Source: JANMES01 sp038229715
Lineage (GTDB): Bacteria; Planctomycetota; Phycisphaerae; Tepidisphaerales; Tepidisphaeraceae
NCBI GenBank assembly: GCA_038229715.1
Contig: JBBROD010000109.1
Location: 1-10,194 of the forward strand
Direction: 5' to 3'
Length of the DNA: 10,194 nucleotides
The position numbers and the translations under genes were made by a program. This document shows, one piece after another, positions 6,801-10,194 of the stretch. The notes under the pieces were generated by a model, which was given only the letters and a program-made list of their open reading frames with translations, was not told the DNA's origin and ran no database searches. Within the stretch, counting starts at the first letter, position 1. Each line of letters opens with the position of its first letter.

Positions 6801-8888
6801 GTTGCGAATGTGAAACCAGTCGTATTGATTAGCGCCGGCGCACAGATCCAAGCCGGTGGGACGTTTACCACTACCGGTTCGTTCACCGATCCGGGCGTCC
6901 TCGACACGTTCACCGCTACCGTAGATTACGGCGATGGCAGCGGCGTGCAGGGGTTGACGCTCAACGGTAAGAACTTTTCACTGAGCCACACTTACGCCGC
7001 CGCGGGTACGTTCACCGTTACCGTTACGGTTAAAGATAACGCCAACGCCGCGGGTTCGAACACGACTTCTGCGTCCGTTCAAGGGCAAGTCCAACCGGTC
7101 GGCCTGATTGCGCAATACCAGTTCGACGGCACCGCCAACGATTCGGCCGGCACGAACAACGGCACGCTGGTGAACGGGCCGACTTTCGTCACCGGCCAAA
7201 GCGGGCAGGCGCTGAAGGTCAACGGCTCGACGCAGTACGTGCAGGTCGCCAACGCCGCAGCGCTGAACCCGACGACGGCAATCACGCTATCGGCCTGGGT
7301 GAACGCGACGGATTGGAAGGGCAATCGCCGTATCGTGCAAAAGGGCGACAAGGATAATCAGTACCGCTTGTTGGCTGAGAAGACGGTGATGTCGTTCGAC
7401 CTGAAGGGCATCGGCAAGATCAGCGCCGCTCTTCCGTCGTCGTCCACCACAAACGCCGCGAGCGCCTGGCACCTGATCACCGGCACGTACAACGGGACGA
7501 CCATGGTGCTCTACATCGACGGCGTGGCGGTGACGAGCGCCGCTCACACCGGCGCACTCGCTGTGACTACCGATCCGCTCACCATCGGCACGAAGAACCT
7601 CTCCACCACTGCAGGCGACCACTGGAACGGCTTGCTGGATGACGTTCGCATTTACAACCGCGGGTTGAGTGCTTCGGAAGTGTCGGCGCTGTTCACCGGC
7701 AGTACCGTGCCGCAGCAACTGACTTCGATCGGCATTACCCCCGCCACGTCGCAAGTGCAAAATAACGGCGGCACGGTCACTTTCACCGCAGTCGCGAAAG
7801 ACCAGTTCGGCGTCGCGATGGCGAACCAGCCGACGTTCGTCTGGTCGCTGCTCGGCGGCTCGGTAGGAAGTATCAATCTAGCGACCGGCCTGTACACCGC
7901 GCCCGTTTCGGGAACCGGCACGGCAACCGTGCAGGCCAGCGTTACCGGCAGTGGCGTGGTTAGTAACTCGGCGACGGTGACTATTGTCGCTGCTGCGCAG
8001 TTAACGTCGATCGCGATCACGCCGACCGCTCCGCAAGTGGGCAATGGCGGCAACCAAGCGTTTACGGCCGTCGCGAAAGATCAGTTTGGAAATGCCTTGG
8101 CGGCTCAGCCGACGTTCGCTTGGTCGTTAGTGGCCGGCTCGATCGGCAGCATCAACCCGTCGACCGGCCTATACACCGCGCCGGCGAGTGGCACAGGAAC
8201 CGCTACCGTGCAGGCGACCGTGACCGGCAGCGGCATCGTCAGCAACCAGGCAACCGTCACCGTAACAGCCGTCTCGCTGAATACCGGTCTGGTCGCGCAA
8301 TACGCGTTCGACGGCTCGGCGATCGATTCCACCGGCGGCACGGCCGGCACGCTGGTCAACGGGCCGACGTTCGTCACCGGCCATTCCGGCCAGGCGCTCA
8401 GCGTCAATGGTTCGACACAGTACGTGACCGTGCCGAGCAACGCCGCGATCAACCCGACCAACGCCATCACTCTTTCGGCCTGGATCAACGCCACCGACTG
8501 GAAGGGCAATCGCCGAATCCTGCAGAAGGGCACCAAGGACAACCAATACCGCCTGCTGGCTGAGAAAGGCGTGCTGAAGTTCGACCTGAAGGGCGTCGGC
8601 GCAATCACCGCCGCTCTGCCGTCATCGTCCACCACGCATGCCGCCAGCGCCTGGCACATGATCACGGCGACGTACGACGGTACAAAAATGACGCTGTATA
8701 TCGATGGTGCGGTGGTAGCGAGCGCGGCCTTCACAGGCGTGATCGCGACGACCACCGACCCACTCACAATCGGTACAAAGAACGGCAGCACCACCGCCGG
8801 CGACTTCTTCAACGGTTACATCGACGACGTCCGCATCTACAACCGAAGCCTGTCGGCCTCCGAAGTGGCGATCTTGTACGCGAGTTAG
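822..8888 (+). CDS. Giant LEPR-XLL / lamin-tail / CotH-like / PKD / LamG extracellular protein
   Basis: A 2688-residue protein, predicted to be exported or surface-bound. The first 34 residues are polar and basic with no hydrophobic core; residues 35-47 (MEALEARALFAAD) are a variant of the planctomycetal LEPR-XLL motif. Domains in order, approximate residues: LTD 48-190; jelly-roll-like beta-sandwich 200-365; chitobiase-C-like/Fn3-associated 388-480; CotH kinase-like 490-920; second chitobiase-C-like 925-1013; LTDs 1014-1173, 1180-1326 and 1332-1516; three K319L-type PKD/Ig-like repeats 1520-1805; three PKD repeats 1808-2092 (WGDG, two YGDGSG); LamG 2094-2291; two bacterial Ig-like repeats 2300-2393 and 2394-2483; LamG 2489-2688. 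The CotH region carries GVYWGLYNPVERPD, NRDWDYHNWY (764-773) and WDSERTLEG (793-801). Known CotH proteins are atypical kinases that phosphorylate spore-coat proteins; activity here is unproven. LTD, PKD and LamG modules suggest binding to proteins or glycans. There is no C-terminal anchor, dockerin or PEP-CTERM tail. ATG 822 has only a weak AGG six bases upstream; ATG 924 is an alternative start but would fall inside the LEPR-like region. The gene is monocistronic as far as can be seen. Confidence 0.93.
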   Translation: MQQQPKYTGPLHTHTKPNFAATKSRQKARLARACMEALEARALFAADPIISEFMASNSTTLQSKAINSYADWLEIHNTDTVNSIDLSGWYLTNKPTSNLIKFKIPTSTVIAPNGYLIVFASNQSGAGGYLPVAGASPELHANFNLGASADSIALVKPDKTTIVSSYTWTASPPPGGIGSQLTDVSYGTIDRATLLGPAAPSKTFIPLDNALGTSWVQPAFNDSTWIGGTTAVGYKTDGTFSSVIGTNTQSLMVSKASDAYIRVPFSVANPASYSTLALSMMYDDGFVAYLNGVEVVRRNTPNSVTWNSSATKTISSGASLPPTESFDITAFKNLLVSGTNVLAIQGLNDKINGVDFLVNPSITGTQGVPSTGYLPSPTPGAANASGISGFVSDLQFDHSGGFYNSPFDLTISTDTAGATLYYTTDGSAPSATNGSTYTGPIHIGGNARGTTIVRAAAFATGLQPTDVGTESYLFLNDVLTQAGSGLDPTKFPTLWNTNTADYSVDQSITTGATYGPNFINDLKSVRTVSLVLDPRDLFDPATGIYANPLQDGDAWKRAGSIEVINPDGSLSFQTNAMVTIEGGGSRDPNNTGKHSFRLFFNGDGGSPTSLAQQFFPDSPLDSFNTIILHSSFNNTWTQVNTAEQQRADYVKDQFGHDSALAMGGPASHGTYMQLYVNGVYWGLYNPVERPDAAWAASYYGGNREDWDVMHDQALSDGNTDRWNAMFAVANDNTLTADQRYQNLKPYLDFKSLADYMILMTYTANRDWDYHNWYAGASRVGLANGDTTFKFWTWDSERTLEGVNDNVLNINTDLCPTRLFQQLKGSVDFRQLFADRVQKFLFNGGALTPAASIARYLARTNEIKDAVVGESARWGDYRKSPSYTRDVDWQAEVDRLTKGPTSYFAQRTSKAIAQYRAAGWFAATTLDAPIFSNAGGTVSPGSTLGITLSPTTVGTIYYMLDGTDPRLEGGALSPSAIAYAGPITLNSNAHVLSRVYNAGSWSSLTEATFLMTNTPQVRITEISYHPKAAAGSGLVDDDLEFIELENLGPGSVDLKGYTITGGVNFTFPTTVLQAGEHVVVVSNLAAFQSIYGTGPKVAGAFSGHLSNSTAELKLTGSVGETILDFFYTDGWYATTDGDGNTLTINNPNDNPNNWGNAASWHASYNSIGTPGADELPPSQRGVVVSELLSNPNSGSADGDLVELHNTTNASIDVNGWYLSDTSSDPKKYRINSVLGTNTVIAAGGYLVLKESATFGNVADSGAITPFGFDKLGESVILSSATAEGLTGYQDKEDFGASDVDTPFALYTNTGGDTDFVAEAAGTFGSNNAAPVVGPIVINELMYNPAGTDDEFIELRNTTNTDVLLYDPSNPTHTWKFTNGITFSFPQIQAIPTADNPSPIIPANSYALVIPATITAAAFRAKYGVPAGVPIFSGYTGALDNSGEAVDLSCPAAPQPDLTVPYIVVDHIHYLPTAPWPTTPKGTGPSLSRVVSGAYGNEPTNWSAGQNKGTPGTDNFGTNQSPIVSAGAAQVITGPVNVVTLHGTATDDGKPAGSTLATTWSVLTGNPANVQFGDASLLNTTATFSVAGVYVLQLSASDSVLTSTSNVKITVNTAPTDNAGVDQYITFSPFGPTSTTLTGTASDADALPNPGVTTTWTVVTTPNQATVTFGDANALSTSATFSASGVYVLRLTANDGAATALDDVQITVNHLPVVNAGSDNFIVTPTLQYALQGVVTDDGLQTALGVVPTVTSKWSVFDGPGNVVFGDSNKPVTSATFSAVGDYTLRLTATENGVDTYNDVVISVVDNPVKPAGVPINATQNVAFSGNVAKFTYPDASATPANFTATITWGDGAITAGTIVVDAGGGFDVTGAHTYATPGTNSVSVLVSDGTYSDTANTSASVTAIAPTVNAGSGGLINEGDTFTSSGSFTDINAGPYTATVDYGDGSGVQSLAVDQNAKTFSLSHLYKDNGSYTVAIVVTNSATAQFNSNSASVAVANVKPVVLISAGAQIQAGGTFTTTGSFTDPGVLDTFTATVDYGDGSGVQGLTLNGKNFSLSHTYAAAGTFTVTVTVKDNANAAGSNTTSASVQGQVQPVGLIAQYQFDGTANDSAGTNNGTLVNGPTFVTGQSGQALKVNGSTQYVQVANAAALNPTTAITLSAWVNATDWKGNRRIVQKGDKDNQYRLLAEKTVMSFDLKGIGKISAALPSSSTTNAASAWHLITGTYNGTTMVLYIDGVAVTSAAHTGALAVTTDPLTIGTKNLSTTAGDHWNGLLDDVRIYNRGLSASEVSALFTGSTVPQQLTSIGITPATSQVQNNGGTVTFTAVAKDQFGVAMANQPTFVWSLLGGSVGSINLATGLYTAPVSGTGTATVQASVTGSGVVSNSATVTIVAAAQLTSIAITPTAPQVGNGGNQAFTAVAKDQFGNALAAQPTFAWSLVAGSIGSINPSTGLYTAPASGTGTATVQATVTGSGIVSNQATVTVTAVSLNTGLVAQYAFDGSAIDSTGGTAGTLVNGPTFVTGHSGQALSVNGSTQYVTVPSNAAINPTNAITLSAWINATDWKGNRRILQKGTKDNQYRLLAEKGVLKFDLKGVGAITAALPSSSTTHAASAWHMITATYDGTKMTLYIDGAVVASAAFTGVIATTTDPLTIGTKNGSTTAGDFFNGYIDDVRIYNRSLSASEVAILYAS
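924..962 (+). other. LEPR-XLL-like N-terminal motif, degenerate
   Basis: Residues 35-47 of the giant protein read MEALEARALFAAD, preceded by a basic stretch (KSRQKARLAR). LEPR-XLL is a short N-terminal motif, roughly LEPRxLL/F, found near the start of very large, apparently surface proteins of planctomycetes and some other bacteria, usually behind a basic segment and just before the first folded domain. Position, basic lead-in and the LExRxLF core match; the proline is replaced by alanine. The first LTD begins immediately afterwards (PIISEFMASNS). A role in export is inferred from how the motif is distributed in other proteins and is not shown here. Confidence 0.65.
2289..3581 (+). other. CotH kinase-like domain within the giant protein
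   Basis: Residues about 490-920. Family-like landmarks visible: W-K-R-A-G with K556; GKHSFRLFF around K593/R597; a run of hydrophobic and small residues ending GVYWGLYNPVERPD with E688 and R689, the most characteristic CotH-type strand-turn; YMILMTYTANRDWDYHNWY with D766, D768 and N771; and FWTWDSERTLEG with D794. In characterised CotH proteins, acidic residues in a WDxD-like motif bind metal for ATP-dependent phosphorylation; here the second acid is E796 (WDSE). All the landmarks are present in order and the length (~430 residues) is normal, so the domain looks intact. It is flanked on both sides by chitobiase-C-like domains, an arrangement often seen in planctomycetal CotH proteins. Substrate unknown. 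Confidence 0.75.
5379..6230 (+). repeat. Three tandem K319L-type PKD/Ig-like repeats
   Basis: Residues about 1520-1805 consist of three successive ~95-residue units. Each has an N-terminal (V/D)NAG.DQ-like strand, an LxGxxTDDG turn, a TTWSV strand, and a closing FGDxxxxxTxATFSxxGVYVLRLTAxD segment. The FGD motif starts at 5529, 5820 and 6108, giving spacings of 291 and 288 bases. The repeats have diverged well past near-identity, so they are an old protein-level array rather than a recent DNA duplication. Such modules usually act as rigid spacers or protein-binding stalks on bacterial surfaces; that role is inference. Confidence 0.75.
6243..7097 (+). repeat. Three PKD repeats
   Basis: Residues about 1808-2092 hold three PKD-type beta-sandwich units. 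The diagnostic D-G-D element is seen as ITWGDG in the first and VDYGDGSGVQ in the second and third, each followed by a strand and an xHxY turn (GAHTYATPG, LSHLYKDNG, LSHTYAAAG). The second and third are close paralogues, sharing YGDGSGVQ and the FSLSH lead-in. PKD domains are extracellular in bacteria and common in glycan- or collagen-degrading and adhesion proteins. They connect the Ig-like stalk to the LamG head region. Confidence 0.75.
7101..8885 (+). repeat. LamG - Ig-like - Ig-like - LamG duplicated module
   Basis: The last 595 residues are built from two duplications. LamG copy 1 (7101-7694) and copy 2 (8286-8879) align over 198 residues at a constant offset of 395 residues (1185 bases) with no net gap and are about three quarters identical by eye; shared blocks include GTLVNGPTFVTG, TDWKGNRR, DNQYRLLAEK and TDPLTIGTKN. 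Between them sit two bacterial Ig-like repeats (7719-8000 and 8001-8270) that share LTSI.ITP, FTAVAKDQFG and TGLYTAP blocks. LamG-like (concanavalin A-type) folds bind carbohydrates or proteins. Many differences between the copies are conservative or synonymous, which suggests duplication followed by selection. The gene ends right after the second LamG. Confidence 0.85.
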
Positions 8889-8995
8889 TGATTCGAATGC
8901 GAACGCGAGGCCGATTTCAGCGCATGGAGGATGAGGGATAATCTGCGACCCATTGATCGATCAACTAAAGGAATCCCGTAGTGTAAAAATACTCA
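8889..8995. other. Intergenic segment downstream of the giant gene
   Basis: This short stretch follows the TAG of the giant gene. It contains no convincing stem followed by a T-run, so no intrinsic terminator was identified although one would be expected between convergent genes. Nothing else was recognised before the transposase remnant that follows. Confidence 0.4.
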
Positions 8996-8999
8996 TCCG

Positions 9000-9140
9000 C
9001 TCATCACGCGGCCTCCTTCCGATGATGCCGGTGATCCTGAGTTTGCCAAGCTCGCCCAGGATCAGCGTGTAGCCCCAGCCGGCGTTCTCTCCGGCCATAA
9101 CAACCAACGTTCAATGGCTGGCACCGCGCCGACCAAGTTT
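9000..9140 (-). pseudogene. rve-type transposase, decayed N-terminal fragment
   Basis: Read on the minus strand from 9140, the frame gives KLGRRGASH, a TGA stop (9113-9111), then TLVVMAGENAGWGYTLILGE and LGKLRITGIIGRR. This matches the linker between the helix-turn-helix and the catalytic core in many IS3/IS481-like transposases, typically GRPP...LVxRMAxENPxWGYxRIxGELxKLG. The WGY...I.GEL.KL core is the persuasive part. The catalytic DDE domain is absent and homology fades before about 9000. With an internal stop and no usable start this is debris, not a gene. An imperfect hairpin (GATCCTG 9033-9039 with CAGGATC 9057-9063) falls inside it. It lies just downstream of the minus-strand chimera and points the same way; it is the N-terminal part of a transposase, whereas the remnant at 299-520 is a C-terminal part on the other strand. 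Confidence 0.6.
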
Positions 9141-9185
9141 CATGTTACCAGAACACTCGACGCGGTGCCGGTCCATTGCAGCGGG

Positions 9186-9485
9186 TTATGGTCCGGTCGA
9201 ACGTAGACGAAGCTGCAAGTATCGAGCGGCTGGAATCAGCGACAAAAGCAATAGCTTCCAGTACGCAACATGCCACTGCTCAAAGTGGTGTGTTTCGTTA
9301 AACTGAATTTCATAGGCATCGGTCCAAATTTGGACATGAAAGTCGCCGTGATCGCGTCGAACGTCGTACGCCCAAGGCCAAGTCCGAGCAACCCACCACG
9401 CGAAACACACGACCGCAACAAGCGCGCCTGAGACGATCAGAAACGTGCGCGGGGCTCGGCGGTGTTGAGCGTAATCCAGTTCCAT
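9186..9485 (-). other. Possible independent small membrane-protein gene inside the chimera
   Basis: The C-terminal 99 residues, starting at an internal ATG (9485), make sense as a protein on their own: short polar N-terminus, membrane helix with TFLIVSGALVAVVCFAWWVA, a middle segment containing HHFEQWHVAYW, a second hydrophobic stretch ending LIPAARYL and a basic tail. Planctomycete genomes contain many small proteins of this plan, with a W-x-V-P/A-Y/H-W then a hydrophobic helix then PxxR. No Shine-Dalgarno sequence precedes the ATG (upstream reads TGGCCCTCGCCG), so its own translation is uncertain; the original upstream region was probably lost at the fusion point. Confidence 0.45.
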
Positions 9486-9974
9486 CGGCGAGGGCCATAT
9501 GATCACCATCAGCTCAGAGTGAACAATGCTACGCCAATTTATTTTGCCGTTGGCGGTTTCGATCGTGCCACGGGCTTCCGCGTTCCACAGGTCGAGTTCC
9601 ATGGTGCCGCCGGTGATTTTTCCCACAGTGTTGAGTTCGAAAAATCCGATGGGCAGGCGGTTTCGGGCGTACATGGTTGGCCGCTTGTGCCCGTTATCGT
9701 TGAGCGGCCGATGGTCCTGTGCATCGCCCCGGCCGACTTCCCAGCGCACGGTGTTTTCGCCGGTTACGAGGACCATCGTGCCCATCATGCCGTTGCCGAG
9801 GTAGGGAGCATTCGTCCAGTGGCTAGGCAATTTGGTCCAACGCAAATTGTGCCTGGTGATAAATGCCGACCAGTCGATGTTGACTTGTACATCAGATGAT
9901 TGCGCAGCTGACGCATCGACGTGCACGAGCAGGAGAACCGCTACGACGACGGATGTAATTAGAAGCTGTTTCAA
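9186..9974 (-). CDS. Chimera: signal peptide + truncated GH95-like N-terminal domain + small two-helix membrane protein
   Basis: A 262-residue frame. Residues 1-24 (MKQLLITSVVVAVLLLVHVD then ASAA) are a clear Sec signal peptide with an ASA cleavage site. Residues 35-160 resemble the N-terminal beta-sandwich of GH95-like (alpha-fucosidase-type) hydrolases: WTKLPSHWTNAPYLGNGMMG, VGRGDAQDHRP, NRLPIGFFELNTVGKITGG, LDLWNAEARGTI. Such enzymes are normally about 700 residues or more, so the catalytic (alpha/alpha)6 barrel is missing. From M164 (ATG at 9485-9483) the protein changes character: MELDYAQHRRAPRT, a membrane helix ~177-196, an extramembrane segment with HFEQWHVAYW, a second hydrophobic segment 239-250 and a basic tail. 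That looks like a whole ~99-residue planctomycetal membrane protein. The start is TTG (9974-9972); the next in-frame stop upstream is TAA at 10013-10011. A GGAGG (complement of 9977-9981) sits only two bases before the TTG, unusually close. Function is not predictable: it may be expressed as a membrane-tethered sugar-binding domain, or be a broken gene. Confidence 0.7.
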   Translation of the reverse strand: MKQLLITSVVVAVLLLVHVDASAAQSSDVQVNIDWSAFITRHNLRWTKLPSHWTNAPYLGNGMMGTMVLVTGENTVRWEVGRGDAQDHRPLNDNGHKRPTMYARNRLPIGFFELNTVGKITGGTMELDLWNAEARGTIETANGKINWRSIVHSELMVIIWPSPMELDYAQHRRAPRTFLIVSGALVAVVCFAWWVARTWPWAYDVRRDHGDFHVQIWTDAYEIQFNETHHFEQWHVAYWKLLLLSLIPAARYLQLRLRSTGP

Positions 9975-10194
9975 AACCTCCGCGTCGATAAATTCGCGCT
10001 GGGCCTTGATTTAGTACTACAGTAGCGCATTGATGCATTTTGCCGATAACTCATTGTCGGCCCGGAGTCGGGTCGGGATGGACCTTTTCGCATGGATGCG
10101 TCTACCGTTCGTTATTGGGAACCTCACTTTGATTCAATGCTCGATGGTGTCGGTCGCGTCTTTCGACGCTGCGATCTCCGACGTCAGGCGTCGG
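9975..10194. other. Right-end region without a supported gene
   Basis: This stretch lies upstream of the minus-strand chimera and should hold its promoter, but no clear -35/-10 pair was found. A plus-strand frame from ATG 10078 stays open to the window edge (39 codons, MDLFAWMRLPFVIG...) but matches nothing I know and has no good ribosome-binding site, so it is not called. The window closes on a perfect 6-bp stem with a 5-base loop (CCGACG 10178-10183, CGTCGG 10189-10194); whether a T-run follows cannot be seen. Confidence 0.35.

Noticed and set aside
580..8899. Shared 9-base word GATTCGAAT on both sides of the giant gene (near 580 and 8891), considered as target-site duplication or attachment sites
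   Set aside because: The core ATTCGAAT is a palindrome and short; no further flanking similarity extends it, so chance is the simplest explanation.
9033..9063. 7-bp inverted repeat GATCCTG/CAGGATC considered as a terminator
   Set aside because: The 17-base loop is long, there is no T-run on either side, and it lies within decayed transposase coding sequence.
9462..9899. 145-codon plus-strand frame opposite the hydrolase-like domain
   Set aside because: The minus strand has a signal peptide and hydrolase motifs; the plus frame has none.
9958..9981. Sequence TTAGAAGCTGTTTCAAAACC considered as an insertion-sequence terminal repeat
   Set aside because: It resembles some IS5-like ends, but no partner inverted repeat is present in the window and it is explained as the start of a signal-peptide coding region.
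10078..10194. Plus-strand frame open to the window edge starting MDLFAWMRLPF
   Set aside because: Only 39 codons are visible, with no recognisable motif and no clear ribosome-binding site.

Overview
The window looks like chromosomal DNA of a planctomycete. A member of the class Phycisphaerae (Tepidisphaera/Humisphaera-like) is my best guess. The reasons are a giant extracellular-type protein opening with a variant of the planctomycetal LEPR-XLL motif, a large CotH/lamin-tail/PKD/LamG architecture of a kind common in that phylum, a small two-helix membrane module of planctomycetal style at the right, and coding GC that is clearly high. The lineage call is inference from protein style; there is no rRNA or other marker gene here.

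Layout. (1) Positions 1-520 are mobile-DNA wreckage: the C-terminal end of a GpA-type phage terminase large subunit, abutted within 2 bp by the C-terminal end of an IS3-type DDE transposase that carries an in-frame stop. (2) Positions 521-821 are a non-coding, noticeably AT-richer leader that probably holds the promoter of the next gene. (3) Positions 822-8888 are one gene of 2688 codons, four fifths of the window. Its order is: LEPR-XLL-like N-terminus, lamin-tail domain (LTD), beta-sandwich, chitobiase-C-like/Fn3-associated domain, CotH kinase-like domain, second chitobiase-C-like domain, three more LTDs, three K319L-type PKD/Ig-like repeats, three PKD repeats, LamG, two bacterial Ig-like repeats, LamG. 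(4) Positions 8889-9185 lie between convergent genes and contain, on the minus strand, a decayed N-terminal piece of another rve-type transposase. (5) Positions 9186-9974 (minus strand) encode a 262-residue protein that reads as a chimera: signal peptide plus the first ~130 residues of a GH95-like glycoside hydrolase, running in frame into a complete small two-helix membrane protein. (6) Positions 9975-10194 hold no gene I can support.

How the parts relate. There is no operon: the two substantial genes converge and seem functionally separate. Both products are predicted to leave the cytoplasm: a giant multidomain surface or secreted protein (adhesion, glycan or protein binding, possibly CotH-type phosphorylation) and a membrane-anchored truncated hydrolase domain. 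Decayed transposase pieces lie on both sides of the giant gene, and the chimera looks like a rearrangement product, so the neighbourhood appears to have been repeatedly broken and rejoined. I saw no CRISPR array, tRNA, rRNA, riboswitch or convincing intrinsic terminator.
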